Positions 1-6,736 of a stretch of DNA of 14,737 nucleotides are shown here, piece after piece. This DNA comes from JAQGMJ01 sp036271855 (GTDB lineage: Bacteria; Pseudomonadota; Gammaproteobacteria; Burkholderiales; JAEUOS01). Every line of letters begins with the position of its first letter. Position 1 is the first letter of the stretch. A program made the translations under genes and the position numbers. The notes under the pieces are model-generated. The model was not told the origin of the DNA and did no database searches. It saw only the letters and a program-made list of their open reading frames with translations. The stretch lies in NCBI GenBank assembly GCA_036271855.1, contig DATAZV010000411.1:1-14737 (forward strand), given 5' to 3'.

Positions 1-19
1 CCAGGCACTGAATAACTAG

Positions 20-48
20 GGGTTTGCGGCCGTTGCGGCCGCAAATCC
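20..48. repeat. GC-rich perfect hairpin at the window edge
   Basis: Arms 23-32 and 36-45 are perfect 10-bp reverse complements around a TTG loop. A G-T wobble and two G-C pairs extend the stem to 20-48. No T-run follows on either strand, so it is not a textbook intrinsic terminator. It may still end a transcript from an upstream gene outside the window, or be a dispersed extragenic palindrome. Confidence 0.6.
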
Positions 49-72
49 GAGCAATGCCGGGCCTGCAATGCC

Positions 73-101
73 TTGACTAAATGTGCATATGCCCTTAATA
101 T
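73..101 (+). promoter_or_regulatory. Probable sigma70-type promoter of the MATE-maoC pair
   Basis: A TTGACT -35 element (73-78) is followed after exactly 17 bp by TAATAT (96-101) in a locally AT-rich patch that stands out from the GC-rich surroundings. Transcription would start near 107-109, about 63 nt before the ATG at 171. TATAAG at 99-104 is a better hexamer, but its 20-bp spacing is too long. This is motif evidence only. Confidence 0.55.
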
Positions 102-115
102 AAGTGCATATGCAC
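83..115. promoter_or_regulatory. Pair of palindromic operator-like sites in the MATE promoter
   Basis: GTGCATATGCAC at 104-115 is a perfect 12-bp palindrome. GTGCATATGCCC at 83-94 matches it at 10 of 12 positions. Their centres (88.5 and 109.5) are 21 bp apart, two helical turns, so bound dimers would sit on the same face of the DNA. The left site lies between the -35 and -10 elements and the right one covers the likely start site, the usual arrangement for repression. Drug-efflux genes are often controlled by MarR-, TetR- or PadR-type repressors; which family binds here cannot be told. Confidence 0.55.
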
Positions 116-170
116 ATAAATATGCCGGAATGTGCTCACCAAGCCGTTGTTGCATAACGGAAAGGCATTC

Positions 171-1616
171 ATGTCCGCCCCCAGCAAACCGGAAACCGCG
201 CCCGCCGGCAAGAGCGCTGCGATGGACCCGCGCACCAAGGCTTTGCTCGAAGGTCCGATTGCCGGCACCCTGCTGCGCATGGCCGGGCCCAATGTGCTGG
301 TGATGGTGGCGCAGGCGGCTTCCGGCCTGATCGAAACCTATTTCATCGGCAAGCTGGGCACTGACGCGCTCGCCGGTGTCGCCTTGGTGTTCCCGGTGAT
401 CATGCTGATGCAAATGATGTCCGGCGGCGCCATGGGCGGCGGCATCTCTTCGGCGATCGCCCGCGCCCTGGGCGGCGGCCGGCGTGCGGATGCCAACGCG
501 CTGGTGATGCATGCCCTGGTGATCGCCCTGTGCTTCGGCCTCTTTTTCATGGCGCTGGTGCTGGGCGGCGGGCGCAGCCTGTACACCGCGATGGGCGGCA
601 GCGGCGCCTCGCTGGCGGCGGCCATGACCTACTCGAACCTGGTGTTTTCGGGCGTGCTGCTGGTGTGGCTGTTCAATTCGCTGGCCGCGGCGATCCGCGG
701 CACCGGCAATATGACGGTGCCGGCCAACGTCATCTGCATCGGCACCTTGCTGCTGGTGCCAGTGTCGCCGATGCTGATTTTCGGCATCGGGCCATTTCCG
801 GCCCTGGGCATCGTCGGCGGCGCGGTGGCGCTGCTGCTGTACTACTTCATCGGCAGCCTGGTGCTGGGATACTACCTATGGTCCGGGCGCAGCGTGATCA
901 AGCCGACCTTGCACGACGCGCGCCTGCGCTGGCCCTTGTTCAGCGACATCCTGCGGGTGGGCCTGGTGGCGGCGCTGGTGACGGTCTCGACCAACCTGAC
1001 CATCATGATAGGCACCGCCTACGTCGGCCATTGGGGTCCGGCGGCGATTGCCGGCTACGGTACCGGCACCCGCCTGGAGTACATGATGATTCCACTGGTG
1101 TTCGGCCTGGGCGGCCCTCTGGTGGCGATGGTCGGCACCAACATCGGCGCGGGCAAGCGCCAGCGGGCGCTAAAGGCGGCGTGGATCGGCGCGGCGATTT
1201 CGGTCGGGCTGACGGAAACCATCGGCATTGCCGCCGCGCTGTTCCCGCGCGCCTGGCTTTCCTTGTTCGACACCGCGCCTGCGATGCTCGACACCGGCGC
1301 GACCTACTTGCGCGCCGTCGGCCCGTTTTACGGCATGCTGGGCCTTGCGATGGCCTTGTATTTCGCCTCCCAGGGCGCGGGCCGCTTGCTCTGGCCGTTG
1401 ACCGCCAATGTGGTGCGTCTGGCCATTGCAGTCATCGGCGGCTGGCTGGCCCTGCATTTCGGCGGCGGCCTGCTGCAGGTGTTTCTGGTACAAAGCCTGG
1501 CGCTCACCGCGTTCGGGCTGATCAACGCCGCGACGGTGGCGGGCGGTGCGTGGTTCGGGCCGGTGGCCTGGCTGGGCATGCCCAAGGCGCTGTTCCCGAA
1601 AGGAGCCGGATCATGA
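171..1616 (+). CDS. MATE-family multidrug/toxin efflux transporter
   Basis: A 481-residue, very hydrophobic inner-membrane protein with about 12 predicted helices in two similar halves, the usual size for NorM/DinF-type MATE pumps, which export cationic or other toxic compounds using Na+ or H+ gradients. Family-like features include an N-terminal segment with LRMAGPNVLVMVAQ followed by IETYFIGKLGTDALAG, RGTGNMTVPANV near the middle, and MVGTNIGAGKRQRA in the second half. I chose the ATG at 171 because GGAAAGG at 159-165 gives a 5-nt spacing; an in-frame GTG at 132 would add 13 residues but has no ribosome site. It has its own operator-bearing promoter and overlaps the next gene by 4 bp. The family is clear; the substrate is unknown. 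Confidence 0.92.
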   Translation: MSAPSKPETAPAGKSAAMDPRTKALLEGPIAGTLLRMAGPNVLVMVAQAASGLIETYFIGKLGTDALAGVALVFPVIMLMQMMSGGAMGGGISSAIARALGGGRRADANALVMHALVIALCFGLFFMALVLGGGRSLYTAMGGSGASLAAAMTYSNLVFSGVLLVWLFNSLAAAIRGTGNMTVPANVICIGTLLLVPVSPMLIFGIGPFPALGIVGGAVALLLYYFIGSLVLGYYLWSGRSVIKPTLHDARLRWPLFSDILRVGLVAALVTVSTNLTIMIGTAYVGHWGPAAIAGYGTGTRLEYMMIPLVFGLGGPLVAMVGTNIGAGKRQRALKAAWIGAAISVGLTETIGIAAALFPRAWLSLFDTAPAMLDTGATYLRAVGPFYGMLGLAMALYFASQGAGRLLWPLTANVVRLAIAVIGGWLALHFGGGLLQVFLVQSLALTAFGLINAATVAGGAWFGPVAWLGMPKALFPKGAGS

Positions 1617-2077
1617 GCGTGGAGACGAGCAATGAGCATTACCTGGAAGACTACGCGATAGGGCAAAAATACGGCTCGGGCCGCCTGACGGTCGATCCAG
1701 CGCGGGTCAAGACCTTCGCCGCCGAGTTCGACCCGCAGCCGTTTCACCTCGATGATGAGGCCGCGAAGGCCACCTTGTTCCGCGGACTGGCCGCCAGTGG
1801 CTGGCATACCGCGGCGCTGACCATGCGCCTGCTGGTGGAAAGCGAACTCAAGCCCGCCGGCGGCATCATCGGCGCCGGTTTCGATGAAATGCGCTGGCCC
1901 AAGCCGGTGCGCCCGGGTGACGAACTGCATCTGGAGAGCGAAATACTCGAGGTGCGGCCATCAAAATCGCGGCCCGAGCAAGGGTTGCTCAAGGTGCGCA
2001 CCACCACCTATAACCAGGCCGATGAGCCGGTGCAGATTTCGGTCGGCAATCTGGTGGTCAAGCGCCGCCCGACTTGA
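1613..2077 (+). CDS. MaoC-like hot-dog dehydratase (enoyl-CoA hydratase type)
   Basis: A 154-residue cytoplasmic protein of the MaoC/PhaJ hot-dog family, whose members hydrate trans-2-enoyl-CoA to (R)-3-hydroxyacyl-CoA or act on related thioesters. The catalytic pair Asp-x4-His of (R)-hydratases is visible as FDPQPFH (D40, H45), followed by LDDEAA, GLAASGWHTAALTMRL and RPGDELHLESEILEVRPSKS, the normal order for this fold; length is normal. It starts in an ATGA overlap with the MATE stop codon and has AAAGGAG at 1599-1605, so the two genes are co-transcribed and probably translationally coupled. A functional link between an efflux pump and a hydratase is not obvious. The substrate is unknown. 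Its stop is 27 bp from the convergent livF stop, with no hairpin between. Confidence 0.88.
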   Translation: MSVETSNEHYLEDYAIGQKYGSGRLTVDPARVKTFAAEFDPQPFHLDDEAAKATLFRGLAASGWHTAALTMRLLVESELKPAGGIIGAGFDEMRWPKPVRPGDELHLESEILEVRPSKSRPEQGLLKVRTTTYNQADEPVQISVGNLVVKRRPT

Positions 2078-2104
2078 AACGCAGGTCTTGCCTCGCTTGC
2101 CCAC

Positions 2105-2809
2105 TCATTCGCCGAGATATGCAGCCCTGACCTTGGCGTCGTCGAGCAATTCGGAAGCCTTGCCGGCCAGGGTGACCAGCCCGCTCTCCATCACATAGGC
2201 GCGCTGGCTGACCGTGAGCGCCAGGCGTGCGTTCTGCTCCACCAGCAATATGGTGACACCTTGGGCAGACACCTCGCGGATGGTCTGGAAAATCAGCTCA
2301 ACCACCATCGGTGCCAGGCCCATGCTGGGTTCATCGAGCATCAGCAGGCGTGGCCGCGCCATCAGCGCACGCGCTATCGCCAGCATCTGCTGTTCACCAC
2401 CCGAGAGCGTGCCGGCCAACTGGGTGCGGCGATCTTTCAGGCGCGGGAACAGGGTGTACATGCGTTCGAGGTCGGCGGCGATGTCGCCGTCCCGGCGGGC
2501 GTAAGCGCCCATGTCGAGGTTTTCGGCGATCGACAGGCGGGCGAACACGCCGCGGCCTTCGGGCACCAGCACCAGGCCCTGGCGCACCCGCTGGTGCAGC
2601 GGCATCTCGCGCAATGGCCTGCCGTCGAAGTGGCCAGTGCCGCCGGCCCAGGGCAGCATGCCGGCCAATGCTTTCAGGGTAGTGGTCTTGCCGGCGCCGT
2701 TGGCGCCGATCAGGGCCACCAGTTCGCCGCCAGCCACCGCCAGGTCGATGCCCTTGACCGCGCGAATGCCGCCATAGGCCACCTCAAGCTTTGATGCCTC
2801 AAGCAGCAT
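2105..2809 (-). CDS. livF: Branched-chain amino acid-type ABC transporter ATPase LivF
   Basis: A 234-residue ATPase, the usual LivF length. Walker A is GANGAGKT (35-42), the signature is LSGGEQQ (135-141) and Walker B is LLMLDEP (155-161), followed by VEQN with the switch region. The phrase LVPEGRGVF (81-89) is typical of LivF as opposed to LivG. It is the last gene of livHMGF and overlaps the livG end by 11 bp, with GGAGG inside livG (2816-2820) as ribosome site. It would pair with LivG to power import through LivH/LivM. The natural solute could be Leu/Ile/Val, another amino acid, or an amide or aromatic compound; members of this family vary. Confidence 0.95.
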   Translation of the reverse strand: MLLEASKLEVAYGGIRAVKGIDLAVAGGELVALIGANGAGKTTTLKALAGMLPWAGGTGHFDGRPLREMPLHQRVRQGLVLVPEGRGVFARLSIAENLDMGAYARRDGDIAADLERMYTLFPRLKDRRTQLAGTLSGGEQQMLAIARALMARPRLLMLDEPSMGLAPMVVELIFQTIREVSAQGVTILLVEQNARLALTVSQRAYVMESGLVTLAGKASELLDDAKVRAAYLGE

Positions 2810-3578
2810 GCGCGGCCTCCGCGCTGCCGCCCAGATAGGCGGCGATCACCGCCGGGTCGCGCTGCACCACGGCGGGCGCGCCGTCGGCAATCTTGCGGCC
2901 GTAGTCGAGCACCGCGACGCGGTCGCACAGGCCCATCACCAGCTTCACATCATGTTCGATCAGCAGCACCGTCACGCCGTCGGCGCGGATGCGCTCGATC
3001 AGTTGCTTCAGTCCCGCGGTCTCGGTGGCGTTCATTCCGGCGGCCGGTTCGTCCAGGGCCAGAAGTTTCGGGTCGGTAGCCAGCGCTCGGGCGATTTCCA
3101 GGCGCCGCTGCTCACCGTAAGCCAGGTGGGCGGCGGTGTCGCGGGCACGCGCCGACAGGCCGGTGTATTCGAGCAGCTCGGCGGCGCGGCTGCGGATCGC
3201 GGCCTCTTCGGCGCGGGTGGCGCGGGTCTTCAGCACGGCGCCCCAGACCCCGGCGCGGGTACGCACATGGCGGCCGACCATCACGTTTTCCAGCGCGCTC
3301 ATGTTGGCAAACAGGCGGATGTTCTGGAAGGTGCGCGAGATACCGGCGGCGGCGGCCTGGTGCGGCGCGGCCGAGAGCGGCACACCGTCGAATACCACCG
3401 TGCCCTGGTCGGCCGCATAAAGCCCGGTGAGGACGTTGAAAAAGGTCGTCTTGCCGGCACCGTTGGGGCCGATCAGGCCGAAGATCTCGCCGCGCTTGAC
3501 CGACAGCGATACTTCGGACAGGGCCGTAAGCCCACCGAAACGTTTCACCACCGCGTGTGCTTCCAGCAGGGCGCTCAT
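2799..3578 (-). CDS. livG: Branched-chain amino acid-type ABC transporter ATPase LivG
   Basis: A 259-residue ATPase with Walker A GPNGAGKT (37-44), Q-loop region SRTFQNIRLF (81-90), signature LAYGEQRRLEIARAL (152-166) and Walker B LLALDEP (172-178). The LxYGxQRRLEIARAL form of the signature and the C-terminal extension after IEHDVKLVMGLCDR are characteristic of LivG. The ATG overlaps the livM stop as ATGA (3575-3578), so it is translationally coupled. All catalytic motifs are present, so the protein should be active. Confidence 0.95.
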   Translation of the reverse strand: MSALLEAHAVVKRFGGLTALSEVSLSVKRGEIFGLIGPNGAGKTTFFNVLTGLYAADQGTVVFDGVPLSAAPHQAAAAGISRTFQNIRLFANMSALENVMVGRHVRTRAGVWGAVLKTRATRAEEAAIRSRAAELLEYTGLSARARDTAAHLAYGEQRRLEIARALATDPKLLALDEPAAGMNATETAGLKQLIERIRADGVTVLLIEHDVKLVMGLCDRVAVLDYGRKIADGAPAVVQRDPAVIAAYLGGSAEAAHAA

Positions 3579-4636
3579 GTCTCGCCCTTGAGCTCATGCT
3601 CGCGCCGTTTCGAGGGCCACAGGCCCTGCGGGCGAAAACGCATCATTAGCACCAGCGCCAGGCCGAACAACAGCATGCGCAGGTCCGCCGGGTCGACGTA
3701 GACCCGGCCGAACAGGTTTTGCTGCAGCGGCTGCACGTAGCGCAAACCTTCAGGCAGTGCAGTCAACAAAATGGCGCCCAGCACCACGCCGGGCACATGG
3801 CCCATGCCGCCCAGCACCACCATGCACAGGATCATGATCGAATCCATCAGCTTGAAACTCTCCGGGCTGACGAAACCCTGGAAGGCGGCGAACAGGCCGC
3901 CGGAGACACCGCCGAAGGTGGCGCCCATGGCGAAGGCCAGCAGCTTGATGTCGCGGGTGTTGATGCCCATCGCCTTGGCGGCGATTTCGTCTTCGCGAAT
4001 CGCGATCCAGGCGCGGCCGATGCGCGAGTTCTCCAGGCGCTGCGACAGGATGATCGAAGCGATGACGCACAGCAGGAACAGGAAGTAATAGCTGTGCACC
4101 GCGGCGACTTTCATGCCGAACACTTCGTAGGTCTTGGACAGGTCGAAGCCGCCGATGCGGATCGGGTCGATCAGGGTGATGCCCTGCGGGCCGTTGGTCA
4201 GGTTGAACGGGCGGTTCAGGTTGACCAGGAAAATCCGGATGATCTCGCCAAAGCCGAGCGTCACGATTGCCAGGTAGTCGCCGCGCAGACGCAGGGTCGG
4301 TGCGCCCAGGATCACGCCGAACAAGCCGGCCACCACCGCGCCCAGAGGCAACAGGGCCCAGAACGGATAGTGCAGGCCGAACTGCGGCGAAGCCAGCAGC
4401 GAATAGCTATAGGCGCCGATACCGAAAAAAGCGATAAAGCCGAGATCGAGCAAACCGGCATAGCCCACCACCACATTCAGTCCGATGGCCAGCATGGAAA
4501 ACAGCAAGGCGCCATCGATCACCCGCACCCAGGAGCGGCCCAGCAGCGCTTCGGTGCCGAAGGGCAATACGGTTAGCAGCAAGGCAAGGGCGGCGAACAT
4601 AGCCAGCTTGCCGGCCTGGCTTGCGGGCAGGCGCAT
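3575..4636 (-). CDS. livM: ABC transporter permease LivM
   Basis: A 353-residue inner-membrane permease. LivM hallmarks are visible in order: GYAGLLDLGFIAFFGIGAY near the N-terminus, TLRLRGDYLAIVTLGFGEI, TNGPQGI, and the cytoplasmic coupling loop AIREDEIAAKAMGIN that contacts the ATPases. The C-terminus ends in a short charged tail after RFRPQGLWPSKRR. It starts one base into the livH stop (TGATG, 4634-4638), so the two permeases are coupled and would be made in equal amounts as the LivHM heterodimer. Confidence 0.95.
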   Translation of the reverse strand: MRLPASQAGKLAMFAALALLLTVLPFGTEALLGRSWVRVIDGALLFSMLAIGLNVVVGYAGLLDLGFIAFFGIGAYSYSLLASPQFGLHYPFWALLPLGAVVAGLFGVILGAPTLRLRGDYLAIVTLGFGEIIRIFLVNLNRPFNLTNGPQGITLIDPIRIGGFDLSKTYEVFGMKVAAVHSYYFLFLLCVIASIILSQRLENSRIGRAWIAIREDEIAAKAMGINTRDIKLLAFAMGATFGGVSGGLFAAFQGFVSPESFKLMDSIMILCMVVLGGMGHVPGVVLGAILLTALPEGLRYVQPLQQNLFGRVYVDPADLRMLLFGLALVLMMRFRPQGLWPSKRREHELKGET

Positions 4637-5559
4637 CAGGCACGGTCTCCGGATTTCTGGCCCATTAGCCCGGAAGGGCGCAGCACCAGTACCAGCACCA
4701 GCACCAGGAAGGCAAAGACGTCGCGGTAATTGCTGCCCAGGACACCACCGGTGAGATCGCCGATGTAACCCGAGGCCAGGCTCTCGATCAGACCCAATAG
4801 CAGGCCGCCGAGCATCGCACCCTGCACATTGCCGATGCCGCCCAGCACCGCGGCGGTGAAGGCCTTCAGCCCCAGCATGAAGCCCATCAGGTAGTGGCCG
4901 ATGCCGTAATAGACGATCTGCATCACCCCGGCAATCGCGCCCAGCGCCGAACCCAGGGCGAAGGTGAAGGCGATCACCTGGTCGACGTTCACTCCCATCA
5001 GCCCGGCCAGGTCATGGCTTTGCGCGGTGGCGCGCATCGCCTTGCCCATGCGGGTGTATTTGATCAGCCACAACAGGCCGCCCATCATCGCCAGCGAGAT
5101 CAGCAGGATCGCGATCTGCAAATCGGAGGTGGTAGCGCCGCCGATCTGGATCGGCGTCGGCTTGAGCAACTCGGGCAGCGAAAGATATTGTTTGCTCCAG
5201 ATCAGGGCGGCCGCGTATTCCACCAGGATGGAGACGCCGATGGCGGTGATCAGCGGCGCCAGGCGCTGTGCGCGGCGCAGCGGGCGATAGGCCATGCGTT
5301 CGATCAGCAGGCCGAGCGGCACGCATACCAGCACGGACGCGGCCACCGCCAGCAGCAGCGCCGGACCCGCGCTCATGCCATGGCCGGCAGCGAAGGAAAA
5401 CACGGTGTAGGTCACCAGCGCCCCCACCATCACCACATCGCCGTGGGCGAAATTGATCAGTTCCAGGATGCCGTAGACCATGGTGTAACCGAGGGCGACG
5501 ATGGCATAGAGGCTGCCCTGGATCAGGCCGTTGATGATCTGCTGCAGAAGAGTGTCCAT
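4636..5559 (-). CDS. livH: ABC transporter permease LivH
   Basis: A 307-residue inner-membrane permease and first gene of the operon. The N-terminus (LLQQIINGLIQGSLYAIVAL, then GYTMVYGILELINFAHGD) and the late motif AVLGGIGNVQGAMLGGLLLG are classic LivH. The start at 5559 matches where family members begin, yet there is no Shine-Dalgarno sequence in front of it: the 18 nt before the ATG follow directly on a terminator T-run. Expression may therefore depend on the leader structure. No periplasmic binding protein gene (livJ/livK) precedes it; the upstream gene is an unrelated unknown. Confidence 0.95.
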   Translation of the reverse strand: MDTLLQQIINGLIQGSLYAIVALGYTMVYGILELINFAHGDVVMVGALVTYTVFSFAAGHGMSAGPALLLAVAASVLVCVPLGLLIERMAYRPLRRAQRLAPLITAIGVSILVEYAAALIWSKQYLSLPELLKPTPIQIGGATTSDLQIAILLISLAMMGGLLWLIKYTRMGKAMRATAQSHDLAGLMGVNVDQVIAFTFALGSALGAIAGVMQIVYYGIGHYLMGFMLGLKAFTAAVLGGIGNVQGAMLGGLLLGLIESLASGYIGDLTGGVLGSNYRDVFAFLVLVLVLVLRPSGLMGQKSGDRA

Positions 5560-5577
5560 GTGCAGACGGCTTATAGC

Positions 5578-5602
5578 AAAAAAGCCGCCACTTTGGGCGG
5601 CC
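5578..5602 (-). terminator. Intrinsic terminator in the livH leader (possible attenuator)
   Basis: Read on the minus strand, GCCGCC (5601-5596) pairs perfectly with GGCGGC (5589-5584) around a 6-nt loop and runs straight into six Ts (5583-5578). The T-run ends 18 nt before the livH ATG. It could end transcripts from the unknown gene at 5858-6463, but its closeness to livH and a promoter-like sequence between that gene and the hairpin suggest that it gates entry into livHMGF. Confidence 0.7.
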
Positions 5603-5640
5603 TGGCTGAATCAGTGGTTGTGAGGGGCATTTCGGTGGGC

Positions 5641-5688
5641 GGTTTCGCCTGTTTTCCCGGCCTTGCACAAGGTGGCATACGCGAAACC
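5641..5688 (-). promoter_or_regulatory. Structured RNA leader element upstream of livH
   Basis: GGTTTCGC (5641-5648) and GCGAAACC (5681-5688) are perfect 8-bp reverse complements enclosing 32 nt, within which CCTTG/CAAGG (5661-5672) forms a small inner hairpin. A competing local hairpin, GGCG/CGCC at 5638-5641 and 5646-5649, uses the same strand. The RNA heptamer CCGCCCA occurs both here (5642-5636) and in the terminator 5' arm (5600-5594), so switching with the terminator is conceivable. It matches no riboswitch class that I recognise. Confidence 0.35.
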
Positions 5689-5696
5689 CTTGCGAT

Positions 5697-5724
5697 GTTC
5701 TAGCATGACGATTATTATAGTCAA
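5697..5724 (-). promoter_or_regulatory. Candidate livH promoter(s)
   Basis: On the minus strand TTGACT (5724-5719) is followed after 16 bp by TAGAAC (5702-5697), which would start RNA near 5690, just before the leader stem. A perfect TATAAT (5719-5714) overlaps it but lacks a -35 hexamer at 16-18 bp. The region is AT-rich compared with its surroundings. The precise start is uncertain. Confidence 0.4.
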
Positions 5725-5857
5725 GTCAATAGCTTGCGGCTGGTATTTTATGTCTTTTATGAGGTTGATTTCAGCTCTGTCCGGCCGCTCGGGCCTGGAG
5801 TCGGGCGCCGCTGGCGACGCAATCGGGCAAATCGCCGGCGGTGCCGGCGAGCCCGGC

Positions 5858-6463
5858 TTACTGCGTGACGGCCTGCTCACCGCGCCTGTGCTGCCGCGGA
5901 TTGCCATGCTCGTCGACGAAATGCTTGGCCAGGTCGGCCAGTTCCCGGTTGCCCGCCGCCAGCGCTTCTTTCAGGACTTCGCGGCCGTAACTGTCGTCCA
6001 CCTTGAAACGCGTGACGTTCAGGGGGCGGCCGAACTCGAGACGGTAAAGGCGTTCCAGGTAAGTGACACGGGTGGCGTCTTGCGGACTGAACTCGATTGC
6101 GCCCGAACGGCGCTCGCCGCGCGGCAAGTCGGGCTGCTGCGGGAGTTCCGGCAATCCAGCCGGTGCAGGCCGCATGGCCTCGTCCGCTTCGCGCACGGTC
6201 GGGGCCGGCAGGGTGGGCAGGCGCCGGGTCGAGGCGAGCGGCTCGTTGGACTTCAGCGTGATCGATTCCATCGCCGCCTGGCGCCTGGCCTGCAGATGGG
6301 CGGCGAGGTTGCGCAGTTCCTGGTTCTCGCAGCGCATGGCGCGCTCGAGGGCCTGGAACGCATAGAGGTCGTCGGCGGTGAACTCTTCGCGGTCAAGCGT
6401 CTGGGTCAGCACAGCCGAGTACAAGATATGAAAGCGCAGCACGCGCTCGTCGTCATCCTGCAT
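5858..6463 (-). CDS. Unknown protein with two copies of a ~50-residue module
   Basis: I do not recognise this 201-residue protein. The start is well bounded: an in-frame TGA at 6481-6479 precedes it and ATG 6463 is the first start, with a G-run (6477-6472) as a weak ribosome site. It has no signal peptide or membrane segment, so it is probably cytoplasmic. Residues 7-57 and 132-182 align without gaps at an offset of 125 with 17 identities, including F28/F153, DD31-32/DD156-157, Y34/Y159, N47/N172, EL49-50/EL174-175, LA53-54/LA178-179 and H56/H181. A Pro-rich linker (about 80-118) joins the two mostly helical copies. It is divergent to the cyclic-di-GMP gene across a 421-bp gap. It is likely a real gene given its codon bias and the duplication; its function is unknown. 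Confidence 0.75.
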   Translation of the reverse strand: MQDDDERVLRFHILYSAVLTQTLDREEFTADDLYAFQALERAMRCENQELRNLAAHLQARRQAAMESITLKSNEPLASTRRLPTLPAPTVREADEAMRPAPAGLPELPQQPDLPRGERRSGAIEFSPQDATRVTYLERLYRLEFGRPLNVTRFKVDDSYGREVLKEALAAGNRELADLAKHFVDEHGNPRQHRRGEQAVTQ

Positions 6464-6504
6464 AGACCACGCCCCCCATCACGAACAATTTTGCTTGCCG
6501 GGAA

Positions 6505-6532
6505 GTGTGGCCGCGCCAGGCTGCGGTCACAC
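6505..6532. repeat. Inverted repeat with 10-bp arms
   Basis: GTGTGGCCGC (6505-6514) pairs with GCGGTCACAC (6523-6532) with one G-T wobble around an 8-nt loop. It lies about 40 bp upstream of the unknown minus-strand gene. Only a weak T-run (GTTTTA) follows on the + strand, so an operator or an RNA structure is as likely as a terminator. Confidence 0.5.
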
Positions 6533-6545
6533 AACTCGTTTTACG

Positions 6546-6573
6546 GTGCAAACGCCGATCCGGACGTTTGCAC
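6546..6573. repeat. Perfect 9-bp inverted repeat with inner stem
   Basis: GTGCAAACG (6546-6554) and CGTTTGCAC (6565-6573) are exact reverse complements. Within the 10-nt gap CCG and CGG pair further, leaving one bulged A, so the stem reaches 12 bp. There is no T-run on either side. This is a candidate protein-binding site or RNA hairpin between the divergent genes. Confidence 0.55.
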
Positions 6574-6724
6574 AGTCCCCAAGGCATTATGGCGATCATG
6601 CTCCCGGGCCGCAAGCCGTCTTGTGTTCGATACGCATTGCCGCAAGCCCCATCAAATTGCCACCCGCCGGATTTGCGCGCGCTGCGCCTTATGTTATCGT
6701 CCGCTTCCCCAAAGGAAGTCGCGC

Positions 6725-6736
6725 CCAGATATCTGG
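6725..6736. promoter_or_regulatory. 12-bp perfect palindrome upstream of the GGDEF-EAL gene
   Basis: CCAGATATCTGG is perfectly palindromic and lies about 150 bp before the likely start of the cyclic-di-GMP gene. It has the size of a dimeric regulator site, but a single 12-bp palindrome can arise by chance, so this is only a candidate. Confidence 0.25.

Larger units (their letters stand above)
5560..5857. other. Intergenic leader region between the unknown gene and livH
   Basis: These 298 bp hold the promoter-like sequences, the long-range stem and the terminator described separately. A 31-codon minus-strand reading frame (ATG at 5706, TGA at 5613-5611) lies in the leader, but it has no ribosome site and is not rich in branched-chain codons, so I do not call it a leader peptide. 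Nothing convincing is visible in 5730-5857. Confidence 0.5.

Noticed and set aside
1..15. Possible last codons of an upstream gene (stop TAA at 13-15)
   Set aside because: Four codons and a stop are too little to support a coding call; other frames also stop nearby.
530..1612. A + strand frame inside the MATE gene that continues into the MaoC-like gene
   Set aside because: Only the part from 1613 codes for a recognisable protein. The upstream part is a frame-shifted reading of the MATE gene, so this is not a fusion protein.
5611..5706. A 31-codon frame in the livH leader as an attenuation leader peptide
   Set aside because: It has no ribosome site, contains only two Leu and no Ile or Val run, and starts upstream of one candidate transcription start.
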